Shown here one piece after another: positions 1 through 12,891 of a stretch of DNA of 64,000 bases. Position numbers and translations under genes: made by a program. The DNA comes from Pomacea canaliculata (lineage: Eukaryota > Mollusca > Gastropoda > Architaenioglossa > Ampullariidae), in NCBI RefSeq assembly GCF_003073045.1, contig NC_037592.1, positions 39,799,760 through 39,863,759 of the forward strand. Reading direction: 5' to 3'. The notes below the pieces were generated by a model, which searched no databases, was not told the origin of the DNA, and worked only from the letters and a program-made list of their open reading frames with translations. Each line of letters opens with the position of its first letter. The stretch's first letter is position 1.

Positions 1-3000
1 CCCGAAATGCCTTATAATGTCCCTTCCCAGGTCAGCCCACTACTGGCTACGTGTGCGGAATGTCACACCGACTGCTGAATATGCCGGTCAGCCCTCCCCG
101 ACAGGCTCGTGGCTGGAGGATTGTCAAGCCACCCGAATGCCCTAAATGCCGCCTCGTCCAGGGACTATGACTTTGTTGTCGGCCGTCAGCCCCCCGACCA
201 TCATTGCTTAAATGCCGTCAGCCAACATGCTCACGATTGGACCTCCAGTTCAGCCCCCACGAAAACCTACATGCTCTAAATGGCGCGTTCAGCCGATATC
301 TCGTGTTGCGCGATCATGTCAGGCCTATGCCCATCCTAATATGTGTCTGCCCCGTTCAGCTGACATGCTCGTCGCGTCGGCCCCGGCGGGAACGCTACCT
401 ACAGGCGCCTACGGCGAGGCCGCATGCCGACGCGGGCGCTCGGGGCTACATAATCCGTCTCCTAAGGCGTGCAGCCGACAGGCAGCCGGCAGCCCACCGT
501 CAAGGCTGCGTTGGCTGAGCAGAAGAGGTCAGCGCGGCCGACCAAGGCGCTAAGGGGCCGTGGGCATTTGAGACTGCGTCCACATATCTATGGATAGTGT
601 TCATTTCCGACCGAACCCATTTCATGGCCGTAAGCCGAACAGAAGCCTCAGTTGTGGATACTGAGAGAGTTGATCTGGGTCAGCCGTCCCTCAAAAGTCC
701 TCCCTCGCATACTCTCTCAACACAACTTCATCATAGCCATTGGTCCAGGATGGGAGATGATGATGCAGCCCAAACCCCCGACGTGCTCCAATCTAGGCAA
801 CCACGGTCAGCCCCCGAGCCCCCCCCCCCGGACTAACGCAGCCACGCGGCCCCTATGAACGTTCACTAAAGACTCCAGTAAATAGCTTCCGCTGAGCAAG
901 AATGTCTTTCAGCCGACATGCTCATTGTGATTTCAGACCGACCACATGAAACTTCAATGGCCGTCAGCCGACATCCTTGTAACTTGATGTTCAGCTTCCG
1001 ACATTGCTCGTGAGATAGTCAGCCTGACTAAGGCATGCCTTTCCATTGGCCGTCTCAGCCCACATGGCTCGTTCAGCATCGTCGCGCGGGTCGTCACCGA
1101 AAAATTGCTCCTACTAAATGTGCTCCGTTCAGCCTGACATGCTCGTGTTTACCGGGCATATGACCGGTTGCCCACCCGACTTGTAAGATGGCGTCAGACG
1201 ACGATGCTCGTTGGACCCTCCGTCAGCCGACATGTCTAAGATGGCCCGTTAAGCCGAACATGGCTCGATTTGGATGGTCAGACCACATCGTTGCTAACAA
1301 TGGCCGTCAGCAAGACATGCTCGTTGGATGTCAGCCGACATGCTAAGATGGCCGTTCAGGCCGGACATGCTGTTGGATGTCAGCCGACATGTAAATGGCC
1401 GTCACGACCATGCTCGTTGGATGTCAGCCGACATGGCTAAATGTCCCTCAGCGACATGTCGTTGGTCAGTTAACGTCAGCCGTCATGCTAAATTGGACGC
1501 CAGCCGAGAATGTAAATGTCCGTCAGCCGACATGCTCGTTGATGTCACCGACATGCTGAATTGGCCGCAGCCGTCATTGCTCGTGGAGGTCAGCCGACAT
1601 GCTAAATGGCCGTCAGACGACATGCTTCTGGTCCGTCAGGCGACATGGCTCGTTGATAGTCAGCCGACATGCTAAATGGCCGTCAGACGACGAATGCTGT
1701 GTCCGTCCGTCAGGCGACATGCTCCGCTTGGATGTCAGCCGATATGTAAATGCCGTCCAGCCGAATGCTTGTCGTCCGTCTGCCGAAAACAATGCTCGTT
1801 GGAGTCAGCCGACACTGCCTAAATGTCCGTCAGCCACTTGCTGTTGGCATAATCATCCGACAAGCTCGACGGTCTCAGCCGACATTGCTCACATGCGAGC
1901 GCAGCCGAAATGTTAATGGTCGTCAGCCGGACATGCTCGTGTGATGTCATCGACATGCTAAAATGCCGTCAGCCGACATTGCTAACATAGGCCGTCAGCC
2001 GACATGCTCGTTGGATGTCAGCGCGACATGCTCGTGGATATCATCCGACAAAAGCTCGGACGCGTCGTTCAGCCCGACACGCTCAATGCCGTTCAGCGAC
2101 GGATGCTCAATTTCCGTCACCGACATGCTTTGCTCGATGTCAGCAAATGCTCAAGGCCGTCAGTACATGCTCGTTTGGAGTGTCAGCCGACAGCTCAATG
2201 GCCGTCAGACTGCATGCGTGTGTATGATGGTCAGCCGACATGCTCAATGGGCCGTAAGCGACATGCTCTTTGGACTGTCAGTCACATGCTTGTTGGATAT
2301 CAGCGACAAGCTCAATGGGACGTCAGCCGACATGCTTGTTGGATGTCAGCCGACATGCTCATGGATTTCAAGCCGAACGATGCTCAAGGTGCCGTCATCC
2401 GACCTGCTCGTCGGTCGTCAGCGACATGCTAAAGACGTCAGCCGAAACTCTAAATGCTCCGTCAGCCGACATGCTTCGTTGGATGTCACCCGACATGCTG
2501 ACAATGGCCGTCAGCCGACTATGCTCGTTGGATGTCAGCCGACCTGCTTAAATGGCGTCAGCTGACATAGCTTGTCGGCCGTCAGTCGACATGCTAAATG
2601 GCCGTCAGCCAACATGCTCGTTGGACGTCAGCGACATGCTAAATGGGCCGCGTCAGCCGATAGTGCTCGTTGGATGTCAGCCGACATTACTAAATGGCCG
2701 TTCAGCTGACATGCTCGTCGGCCGTAAGCCGACCCTGCTCGTCGCCGTCAGCGACATGCCTCGCGTGGATTTCAGCCGACACTGCTCATTTGCCGTCAGC
2801 GACATAGTCGTTGAGGCAGCCGACATGATCGTCGGCCGTCAGCCGACATGCTCGTGTGTTTGTAAGCCGACATGCTTAGATCCCGTCAGCCGACATGTCG
2901 TCCGGTCGTTCAGCGACATTGTCGTTGGGATATCAGCCAACATGCTCCAATGCCTCATTCCACATGCATCAAGGCCGTCAGCCACCATATTTCGATTGTA

Positions 3001-6000
3001 TGTCAGCCGACATACTCAATTGTCCGTCAGCCAACATGCCGGTCGGCCGACGTCAGCCGACATGCTTGTTCGATGTCAGCCAAATTATGCTCCAATGGCC
3101 GTCAGCTGACATGCTCGTTTAATGTCAGCCACATGCTAAGATGCCGTCTGACGACCATGCTTGTTGTCCGTCAGCCGACATGCCTTTGATGTCAGCCGAC
3201 GATGCTAAATGGGCCGTCAGACGACCATGCTTGTCGCCGTCATCCACGATGATAAAATGACGTCAGACGAGCATGCTTGTGTCCGTCATCCGACATGCTC
3301 AATGGCCGTCAGCCGACATGCTCAGTTTGACTGTCAGTTTGACCTGCTAGAATGTCCTCAGCCGACGATGCTCGTAGATGTCACCCGACATGCTAAATGA
3401 GCCGTTCACCGACATGCGGATTGGACGTCAGCCGACATCTAAATGGCCGTCAGCCGGACATGCTGGTTGGACGTCAGCCGACATGCAAATTGCCGTCAGC
3501 CGACATGTCGTTGTATGTCGCGATAACAAATTGTTGTTGGATCTCATCTGACCATGCTAAATTGGTTGCCGTCAGCCGACATGCTCGTTTGAGATGTCAG
3601 CCGTTCATGCTAAATGGCCGTAAGCGACATGCTCGTTTCGGATGTCAGCCAACATGCCTAATGGCCGTCAGCAACATAGCTCGTGAGATGTCAGCCGACA
3701 TGCTAAATGGCCGGGCAGCGACCATGCTTGTCGGCTTTCAGCCGACATGCTCGTTGGATGTCAGCCGACATGCTAAATGGCCGTCAGCCGACTGCCTCGG
3801 GATGTCAGCCGACATGCTAAATGGCCGTCAGCCCGACCTGCTCGTTGGAGTCCAGCCGACATGCTAAAATGAGCCTTAAGCCGACATGCTGGATTGGACG
3901 TCAGTTGACATGCAAGATAGCCGTCAGACGACAGGTCTGGTGCGCCCGAACATGCTAAATTGCTGAACCGCAGCCGTGCACGTCAGTCCAATCTAACATG
4001 GCCGCCCAGACACATGCCTTGTCCGTCCGCCCGACATGCACTCAATGGCCGATCAGACGACGTTCTTGTCGTCCGTCAGCCGACATGCACTTTGATGTCA
4101 GCCGACATGCCCAAATGGCCTTCAGCCGACATGCTATGGCCGTGGCCCGCAGCCGACTTGCTTGTTGGATGTCAGCCGTACATGCAAAGGTCCGTCATCG
4201 GGCCGTCAGCAAACATGCTCAATGGCACGCCAGCAACATGCTCCATGGCCGCCAGCCGAAATGCTCGTTGATGTACTGTCAGTGCTGCTCGTTAAGATTT
4301 CAGGCGACATGCTCACTGCCTCAGCCGACTATGCCTGTTTAATGTCAGCCGAGCCGACTGCTCGTTAGATTTCAGCCGACTGCTCAATTGCGTCACGACA
4401 TTATCGCCGCGTCGTCATCTCCGACATTGCTAAATGTACGTCAGCAGAATTGACTTGCTAAATGTCCCGTCAGCCGACATGCTCGTTGGATGTCACCCGA
4501 CATGGCTGAATCGCGTCAGCCGACTTTTCGTGGAGGTCAGCCGACTCATGCTAAATGGCCGTTCAGCCGACATGATCGTTGGATGTCAGCCGACATGCAA
4601 ATGGCCATTCAGCCGACATCCGTTGGATGTCAGCCGACATGCTAAATGGCCGTCAGCCGACATGCTCGTTTTCATGTCCAGGTACAATCCTCACATGGCC
4701 GTTATCTGACATGCTTGTCGGTCTCAAGCAGACATGCTCGTTGGATATCAGCCAACATGCTCAATGGCCGTCAAGCCGAAGCTCGTCGGCCCTTCGCCCG
4801 AATTTTCGTTGGATGTCAGCCGAATACACAATGGCCGTCAGCCAACATGCCGTCGGCCGTCAGCCGACATTCGCTAAATGTCGGCAGCCGACCTGCTCGT
4901 TGGACTGTCAGCCGAACATGCTAAATGCCGTCAGCCGACCTGCTCGTTGGATTCAGCCGACATGTTAAATGACCTTAAGCCGACATGCTCGTTCGGCGTC
5001 AAGCCGACATGCTAAATGGCCGGCCGACGATGTTCTGTGCCGTCAGCCGATACATGGCCTAACATGCGTCAGACAGCTAAATGGATGTCGTCCAACCGAT
5101 TTGCTCGTATGATGTCAGCCGACATGCCAAAGGGCTTGCTCCGTCAGCCGACATGCACGATTTGATGTCATGAATGCAAATGGCCTTCAGCCGATGCAAA
5201 TGCCCGTCAGCGACATGCTAAATCGTCGGCCGTCAGCCGACTTGCTCGTTGGATGTCAGCCGACATGCTAAATGTCCCGTTCTCACCGGACATGTCCATG
5301 GCGCGTCAGCAAACATGCTCAATGGACGTCAGCAGACATGCTCCATGGCCGTCAGCCGACATGCTCGTGGAGTCAGCCGACACTGTGTTTAGATTTCAGC
5401 CGACATGGCTCAATGCCTTGCAGCCGATATGCCTGATTGGATGTCAGCGACATGCTTCATTGGATTCAGCTGAACATGGGCTCAATTGCCCGTCATCCGA
5501 CAGTTATCGGGTCGTCATCCGACACTGCTAAAATGGACGTCAGATGGAATTGCTCCTTGGATAGTTCACCCGACAGCTGACTGGCCGTCAGCCCCGACTT
5601 TTTCGTTGGAGGTCAGCCGACATGCTAAATGGCCTCAGCCGACATGCTCGTTGGATGTCAGCCGACTTCGTTAGCCGATCATGGTGGATGTCAGCCGAGA
5701 TGCTCATGATTCAGCTGACTCTCAATGCCGTGGCATCGACATTACGCGCGTCGTCATCGCCATGCTAATATGCCGACATGCTTGTCTCACCGTCCGACAT
5801 GCTTGTTGAATGTAAGCCGAACACTGCCTGAATGGCCGCCAGCGACATCTCGTTAGATGTCAGCCGACATGCTAATGCGCCCGTACGCAGACATTCGGTG
5901 GATGTCACGCCGCATGCGAAAGACGTCAGCCGAACATGCTTGTGATGTCAGCCGCTACATGGCCGTCAGACAATGATTGCTTCCCGTCAGCGACATGCTC

Positions 6001-8095
6001 GTTTCGATTCAGCCGAAATGCTCAGTTGCAGCCGACCAGCAGAATGTCACCGCGACATGCGCTTTCCAAGCCGACATAACTAAATGGTCGTCAGCCGATA
6101 ATGGGCTCGTGGATTGTGCAGCCGCTCAGCGACATGCTAACATGTCCGTCAGTCGACATGCTCGTTGGATATCAGCCGACATGGCTAAAATGGTCCTTCA
6201 GCCTCAAATGCTGTTTCAGATGTCAGCAGTGCTAAATAGCCGTAGCCGACATGTCTCGTGGATTCAGCCGACATGCATTTGGAAATGCCGTCAGCCGACA
6301 TGTCTCGATGGATCGTCAACCGACATGCTAAAATAGCCGGCCAGTCCCATGGTTGTCTTGTGCATGTCACACACGCGTCAATGGGCCTCGATTGTCAGCC
6401 GACATGCAAATGTGCCGTGGGCCGACACTTCCGGCCGTGGATGTCAGCCGACATGCTAAATGGGCCGTCAGCTGATATGCTCGTTTAATGTCAGCCGACA
6501 TGCTAATGTCGATTCAACCGATCATGCTACGTTGGATGTCAGCCGACATGTTCAATGGCCGTCAGCCGACATGCTAAATTGACGCGTCAGCGGACTGTAT
6601 GCTCGTTGGAGTTGTCACCGACGATTCAATGGACGTCAGCCGACATGGTTCAGGATTGGCCAGTCATGTTCCGACTTGCGGTCGGCCGTCAGCCGACATG
6701 CTCGCTTGATTTTCAAGCCGACATGCTCATTGCCGTCAGCCGACATGCTCATTTGATCAACGCCGACAGCTGACATGCTTGTCTGTCGTCAGCACAGCTC
6801 GCCGACATGCTAAATGCTCAGGAATGGCCGTCAGCCGACATGCCTCACTCATGGCATCAGCCGACATGCTCGATTGGATGTCAGGCCGATATGCCTCGTC
6901 GGCCGTCAGCCGAAATGCTCGTTGGCTTGTAAGCAGACATGCTTAATGCTATTCAGCCGACATTCTCGTTGGATGTCAGCGACATGCTCCAATGGCCGTC
7001 AGCCGACATGCTAGACATCCGGCCGTCAAACCGACATGCTCGTTGGATGTCAGGCCGACGATGTTCAGCCGTCATCCATATGCTAAATGGCCTTAAGCGA
7101 TATGCTCTCGGCCGTCAGCCGACATGCTCTTTGGATGTCAGCGACATGCTTAATGTCCGTCATCTGGCGCACCCGACATGCTCGTCAGGTCGTCAGCAGA
7201 CATGCTCGTTGGATATCAGCCGACATGAATGGGCAAGGTCATCCGATGACATGTTGCAGATGTCACCGACATGCGTTGGATGTCAATGGCCGTCAGCCGA
7301 CATGCTCACAGGTGTTTACGACATGCGTTGGAAATGTCAGCCGCACATGTGGCCGTCAGATGCTGTCGTGTCAGCCCGAATGCTCAATGTCCGTCAGCCG
7401 ACATGCTCGTCTGCTCGTCAGCCGACATGTTCGTTGGATGTCAGCCCGACATGCTCGTTGGATGCCAGCCGGACATGCTTGTTGGATGTCAGGCCGACAT
7501 GCTCAATGGCCGTCAGCCGACCATGCTCAATGGCCGTCAGCCTAAACATGCTCGTCGGCCGTTAAGCCCGACCATGCTCAATGCCGTCAGATGAACATGC
7601 TCGTCCTAAAGTTACCGTCCGCCGACATGCTCGTCCGGATGTCAGCCGACATGCTGTTGGATGCCAGCGTCCGACATGCTCGTTGGATGTCAGCCGACAT
7701 GCTCCCCAATGGCCGTCAGCCGACATGCTCATGGCCGTCAGCCGACGATGCCAAATGGCCGGTCAGCCGACATGCTCGTCGGCCGTCAGCCTTGACATGT
7801 CGTTGGATGTCAGCCGATATGCTTAATAGCCGTCAGCTCGACATGCTCGTCAGGCCGTTATCCGACACATGCTCAATGGCCGTCAGAGACATGCTCGTCA
7901 ACCGTCCGCCGACATTGCTCGTCGTGATGTCAGCCGACATGCTCAATGGCTGTCAACGACATCCTCCTCGGCCGTCCATGGCCCGTTGTCAGCGACATGC
8001 TCGTCGGTTGCAGCGTAACAAGCTCTTTGATGTTCAATCTCCGCCGACATGCTCATTTTTATTATTTAGCGACATGCTCATCAGCCGTCAGCCGA
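1..8095 (+). repeat. Satellite array 1: degenerate 23-bp monomers
   Basis: Tandem satellite with core GTCAGCCGACATGCT followed by an 8-bp tail, mainly AAATGGCC, CGTTGGAT, CAATGGCC or CGTCGGCC. The core is recognisable from about 900 onward and nearly continuous from 1300. Positions 1-900 are strongly scrambled, with a GC-rich block near 360-545 that shows only traces of the core. One-base insertions and deletions occur every few tens of bases throughout. Rare marker variants recur in the same order as in the right part of array 2, for example an unusual monomer ending in TGTGTATGATG near 2210 (also 25125 and 26440). This array is therefore a diverged or badly sequenced relative of that part. 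The left edge is not in the window. Confidence 0.93.
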
Positions 8096-8499
8096 GAGCT
8101 CGTTGGAACCTGTCAGCAGGATGTTGGAGGCAGGCGGATATTGCTTGGCGACGGGAAATGAAGGCGTTAAGTGAAATAGCTTGTAATGAAATGTTTCTAC
8201 CATACCAGTGCCAGACTTGTGTTGCTGTCTTCGGATAGATGTAGTATGTAACGCGGCACCCAGACATCGGTGTCTAGTTGTAGTCGATGCTGTCAGATCT
8301 TAGCAATGCCCACTTGTTCTGCTTCGCTTTGAGGAAGGTGTATATATGTCTGTATAAAGGTGAATAAATATTTGTATTTAGAATCCGTATGAAAACTCTC
8401 GGCATTTATTGACAATCGGTACCTCGGTGTCTGTCTTTGTAGTTGGAAAATATTCTACATCTGTACACATGTGTTTGCGTGAGTGTACGTTTACATCTT

Positions 8500-8665
8500 C
8501 GTATTTCCTGTGTGGGTGTGGGTGTGTGGGTAGGTGGCTCTGCTTTGTCCGTAATTGTTTTACTTGTCGGATGGTTGTGTGTGTGAGAGAGAGAGCGTGT
8601 GGGGAAGGTATGCGTGTGTCTCTGTAAAAACTATGTGCATGTGTGTTGTGTGTTTCTGCGTGTGC
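8500..8665. repeat. GT/GA-rich simple sequence (copy A)
   Basis: Impure GTGTGT and GAGAGA runs. The equivalent stretch in copy B is at about 31725-31890 with slightly different run lengths. Confidence 0.8.
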
Positions 8666-9751
8666 TTTTAGGAAGCTTGCTGCTTGTATTGTTCCTCTTG
8701 TTTCAATGACCATTGCTTAGAAACTTGCTTCCATGTCTGTAAACTCAATTGTTGATGAGAGCCTCATAATTTTGTAATAATTATAAATTATTGTACTGGC
8801 ATAAAATTTTAAAATCCATGCTAGTCAGAGAGCTTTTGAGATGTTCCTATAGAAGGTTGTGAATATACTTAGAATAACCAACAGACTGGTGAACATTCCT
8901 CTCAAAGTTTTGATGAATGGTTACAGGATGACCAAACTATTTTCTCCTGGACCTTGGTCTTGTACATATCTTGTGACAACAGGTAGAACTACTAGAACTA
9001 ACATGAAAGCTTTGCCATGTGAGGTGTTCGTGTCCAGTTTGTCCGACTTTCCACGTTTCACCATCGTCTGTGATAGATGTCATAAGGACTACGAAGCATT
9101 GTCGATGCATTTGTCGGTGCCAGGTGTGTAATTATACATAACTCAGTCTGTGATCCAATATTCATGCACAGAAATTTGTAGAAAATGTAAAATTTCTCTT
9201 GCTTCTGCATGCTGCGAGACTGACAATGAAAGAGAGAGTGTAGAAGAGAGAGAGAGAAAGAAAGAAAATGTAATTACAAGATTTATAGCTTTTTTCAAAG
9301 TCGTGATGAGTTGTCAATAGCAATATCATTGTATGAAAATAATTTTGTACACTTGATATAAAGTATGTCTATACAAAGCTGTTACCGCACGTGTCGCATA
9401 TAAATAGAAAGAGCGGGGAAGGTTTTGAAGAAATGTTTTGTATCTGCGAGTATTTGTCCTTGCTGAGGAAAGATTGTTTTATTTTGCTTGATGATGGCCA
9501 GAATAATTGCAAACGTGTTTACCAAGAACCAGCTTCGTGCGGAATATGAGGGTCCAGCCATCAACGTGATGTGGACATGTCTCGCAGCTGCGTTGCCAGG
9601 CAACTAGGTGAAGAACGAATAAAACGTTGTGTCCTTATTATTGTTTTGTTTACAGGCTTGTCCGCGCACGAATGTCTTTACCTTTCTAAACATCTAGTCC
9701 CTCATCGTGACAACTATTTTTATATCTGAGGACCTCACACACCCACTTGTG

Positions 9752-9815
9752 CTCTGTGTGTGTGTGCGCGCGCGCGTGTGTTTGTATGTGTGTTTGTGTG
9801 TTTGTGTGTGTGTCC
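9752..9815. repeat. GT/GC dinucleotide microsatellite (copy A)
   Basis: GTGTGTGT followed by GCGCGCGC and further GT runs. The same tract lies at about 32975-33035 in copy B, with a changed repeat number. Confidence 0.85.
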
Positions 9816-10469
9816 GCCATGTACTCTGAGATCCGCCATGAGCTCCATATTATACAGACTGTAAATGTCACATTGATGGGGTTCACAAACACTTGTTTGC
9901 CGTACATAAAAGTGTCAGTTCTTGATGCAAACTTTATGGTCACTTTTATTTGACACGAAATGGAAATCAAGGTATTGATGCAATCTATCCCAGGGGCTCA
10001 TCCTGACTAAAATTCTAGTCAGTGATTTCTACTCAGCTGTCAAAGTTCATATATTTTCACTTTCACAACAGTGGATCAAGTGCACAGTTGACATAAAAAT
10101 AACGGTTTAGTCCGACGTATTTTGAAATGGAGGAGACTTTGGTGGTGGAACCATGCGATGAACATGCTGTGTGCTGTCATTACTGAGTGGACCAAACTGT
10201 CTAAAGTCATTAAGGTAATTGGTATCACGACGGGTACAACGTATTGCTCGGTCTCGCCAAACACTTTACAAATTGAAACTCCATAGTTTAGTGAGAAAAA
10301 AACTGATAGAAAGAGATGAAAAATAGTCCCAAATGATTGTTGACAGCATTTTATTACTACAAATATTTGTTTAATGGTAATGAAGTGTGGTTTACTACAA
10401 GCAACTCATCGCGTCTTGACAACAATGGCGTCGAGAATGTTAATTAGAAGTTAGGTGAGGCAGTGCAGT

Positions 10470-10540
10470 CTTTCACTCGTAGAGTGGTTCAGCGGACAAG
10501 CCGCTGTGGGCTTCAAGCTGCCGCCTGCTGACCGGCATGG
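10470..10540 (+). repeat. tRNA-like SINE head (copy A)
   Basis: The sequence AGAGTGGTTCAGCGG resembles a pol III A box, and GGGCTTCAAGC about 20 bases later is a weak B box candidate. A further B-box-like GGGGTTCGAAC lies near 10715. The downstream part up to the ATC tract could be the body and tail of a retroposon, but I do not recognise the family. The equivalent region in copy B begins near 33705. Confidence 0.35.
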
Positions 10541-11220
10541 TCCCCGCCATTGTCCACCAGCCGCTGCCGTCCGTTTCTGTTTGGAAACAGTTCCAGTCCC
10601 TGGTTCCTCCTCGACACGTCTATGCTCATGGGCCGCTTGCTGACGTCACCCATGCCACCTGCCGCGAGGTCAAGGGTCAGGTGTGATAGCAAGCCTTTCG
10701 TGAACATACGTATTGGGGTTCGAACTTCAAAGTACACATGCGGGACACGCAGGTAGAGATCACTCAGCCGTAGCGTAGACATAGGAATGAGCACCCGCGT
10801 TCTTTCATCTCTCTATCTCTACGTCCATCTCTCTATCATACTGTTATTCTTTGTTTTGAATCGTTTTAATTTAGTTTGTTGTTTTCTCTGGGTTCTTTTC
10901 GTGATTAATTATATAAACCTGGCAGTTAAGGCACATAGAGTCGCACACTGACGCACGCACACTTGCCGATGCACCTTCACATGCGCACACATCACAGACG
11001 CACGCATGCACACCCTGAAGTATCCGCCACCGATGTCGACGCACGTGCATTCATTCCACATCCCACATCCCTTTATCGTTGCCACTAGTTGAACTTACGA
11101 CTTCTCCGAGGCATAATGGTGGGGTGGGTCACATCCTGAAGTCCAATCCATCTCACCCGCAATGGTTTGTAGTACAGCCGTCGCCTCGTTAATACTGACA
11201 GATCTCTACAACCAGACAAT

Positions 11221-11238
11221 GCATCATCATCATCATCG

Positions 11239-11328
<90 letters not shown>

Positions 11329-11375
11329 ATCCATCAATCATCAATCCATCAATCATCAATCCATCAATCAATCAT
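11221..11375 (+). repeat. ATC trinucleotide microsatellite
   Basis: About 105 bases of nearly pure CAT/ATC repeats, followed by AATCCATCAATCATC variants. It marks the exact right end of homology between the two duplicated flanks. The His-rich or Met-rich ORFs across it are artefacts of the repeat. Confidence 0.97.
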
Positions 11376-11636
11376 CACTAAACAGCGACCAGGAGAATGA
11401 TGCTACATTAGCATTGTGACCCGTTTTCATGTTTACAGCCAAATGTCCATATTGTGTAACGCTTCTTATGCATCAAACAACAGAGTAAATAAGCTTATAA
11501 GTAACAACCGAGATTGTTTTACATGTAATATTATAGACACATGATGTTGTCAGTAACTACCAACATTATCATAGAAAAAAGGCTTCTTCAGCTCCTTTTA
11601 TGACTATAAAGTTTTAGATGAATAGCTTCATCTACT

Positions 11637-12891
11637 TTATTGTCTTTTGATACAGCTGCACAGTTGTGTTAACGTTTTTCTGTACCTCGATCCAAACGAA
11701 AAATATATGAAGAAGTGAAGTGACGAGTGTGTTAACGACAGCATCTCCAGGATGCTCCTTGTCAAGAAGAACATGTAGAACCTTCCGCTTCCGCTGTCGT
11801 CACCCGCCATCATACTACCCGAAACGGAACATTTGCCGTAGTAAAGGAGTTGAACTATACATAAGCAGATAAGCATCTTTGTCAGGAGAACTTCCTTGGT
11901 GGACACAGCTGACGATGTCTTGTCCCACCAGGCTGCAACTCTCTTCAAGTGCACCGCCATGACCACGGTGCAAATGGCCAAGACGATGTCGCAAAGTCCG
12001 GGTAGAAGCAAAGCATAGATAACACCATCGAAGATGTCCACGATCTTTTTGTTACGATGGTAGTAGGAACTCAAGGCTGAGTCAAGGCTGAGTTGCTTTC
12101 AGGGTTGTAGATGCAAATCGTTGTCCATTTTTCCGATACGACCGTGTAGCTGATGGTAATCAGGGCTTCTGCTTACGCAAAAAATTGCGTACAGTACGCA
12201 TTAAAAGTTTGGAGGACCCCTTCAATTTTCGTCAATGAGGTCCCAGGGGACCCCTTAAAATTTGGGCGAAGAACAGATACAAAATTGGGTAAGTGTATTG
12301 TCTGACATCGTAGCCCAATCTAGAGTTGTCGTCTGCTACAAGGTGAGAGTTACTTCCCCTGCAGTGAGTTTTTTCCCTTACCGGTAAGAGTTCCATCATG
12401 GACAGCATGGTTAAAATCATCGTCTCAGAATCGGAAAGAAAGAGAGCATCCCAAGCACAGTGAGCATAAGCTCATCACAGATGCTTGCACAGACTTCATG
12501 GCACAGAAATCTCTCCGTTTCTGACTAGACATTACAGTGCTTTGTGTGCCTGAAAGGCAGTTGAACAAAGTAGTTGATTTGTTGATTTTTTTTCACAGTG
12601 TAAAGGGACCCCTTAGAGTTAGCCTGGGACCCCTTAGAAATCTGAAGAAGGGGTCCCTGGGACCCCAAAGAATTTAGCCTTAGCAGAAGCCATGGCAATA
12701 AGCAAACTGCTGATGCTGATGATAATTGCTAGGGTTCTGGTCTTCAGTGCAGTTTTAGACAGAATTGGATTGATGATACAGAAGCATCTTTCGCTAGCGG
12801 CCATGAAGAAGGTTGCCCAGGCAATACCATACATAAACAGCAGGTGATTGGTGATTGCGAACTGATGGACTGGACCTACTCTGCTCAAAAG
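11637..12891 (-). pseudogene. Rhodopsin-class GPCR pseudogene (TM3-TM7)
   Basis: Read on the minus strand, an exon begins after a TTTCAG acceptor at 12892. It encodes an ECL1/TM3/TM4 stretch including AASERCFCIINPILSK, where ERC stands in the DRY position and is followed by a typical IL2. The frame runs into a transposon at 12691-12161, resumes as the end of TM4 and ECL2 (SYTVVSEKWTTICIYNP), and is then broken by an exact 11-bp tandem duplication at 12071-12092. Removing one 11-bp copy restores the frame into TM5-TM7, ending FFIYFSFGSRYRKTL before a short tail and stop. The Asn positions expected in TM7 are His (HSSLHFF), another sign of decay. TM1-TM2 were not found upstream. The closest general class is the divergent peptide or chemosensory receptors of molluscs; the ligand is unknown. 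It could be an allele-specific or unexpressed copy. Confidence 0.8.
12161..12691. mobile_element. hAT-like MITE inside the GPCR pseudogene
   Basis: The left end reads CAGGGCTTCTGCTTA and the right end is its near complement TTAGCAGAAGCC, lacking the last few bases expected after GGCTTCTG symmetry. An 8-bp target duplication flanks it: ATGGTAAT at 12153-12160 and ATGGCAAT at 12692-12699, one mismatch. An 8-bp duplication and a CAGGG terminus are known for hAT elements. Subterminal GGGACCCC motifs occur in both orientations (about 12212-12255 and 12606-12668). There is no transposase coding, so it is non-autonomous. Joining the flanks at one copy of the 8-bp site restores a continuous TM4-ECL2 reading frame, which independently supports the boundaries. 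Confidence 0.8.

Larger units (their letters stand above)
8096..11218 (+). repeat. Duplicated satellite flank, copy A
   Basis: This non-satellite segment is repeated at 31316-34443 with a nearly constant offset of about 23.22 kb (8401 pairs with 31624; 11101 pairs with 34326). The first 1.8 kb is almost identical apart from small indels. Beyond about 9.9 kb there are clear substitutions, and near 10.9 kb the copies differ by several short insertions. It contains GT-rich simple sequence and a tRNA-like SINE head near 10470, and ends at an ATC microsatellite. No convincing coding exon was seen; the short ORFs here are not supported by splice signals or recognisable domains. Confidence 0.93.

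Noticed and set aside
11189..11419. Poly-His or poly-Met proteins
   Set aside because: Translation of an ATC microsatellite on either strand.
12232..12420. Short minus-strand ORF in the GPCR region
   Set aside because: It lies wholly within the MITE and has no transposase similarity.
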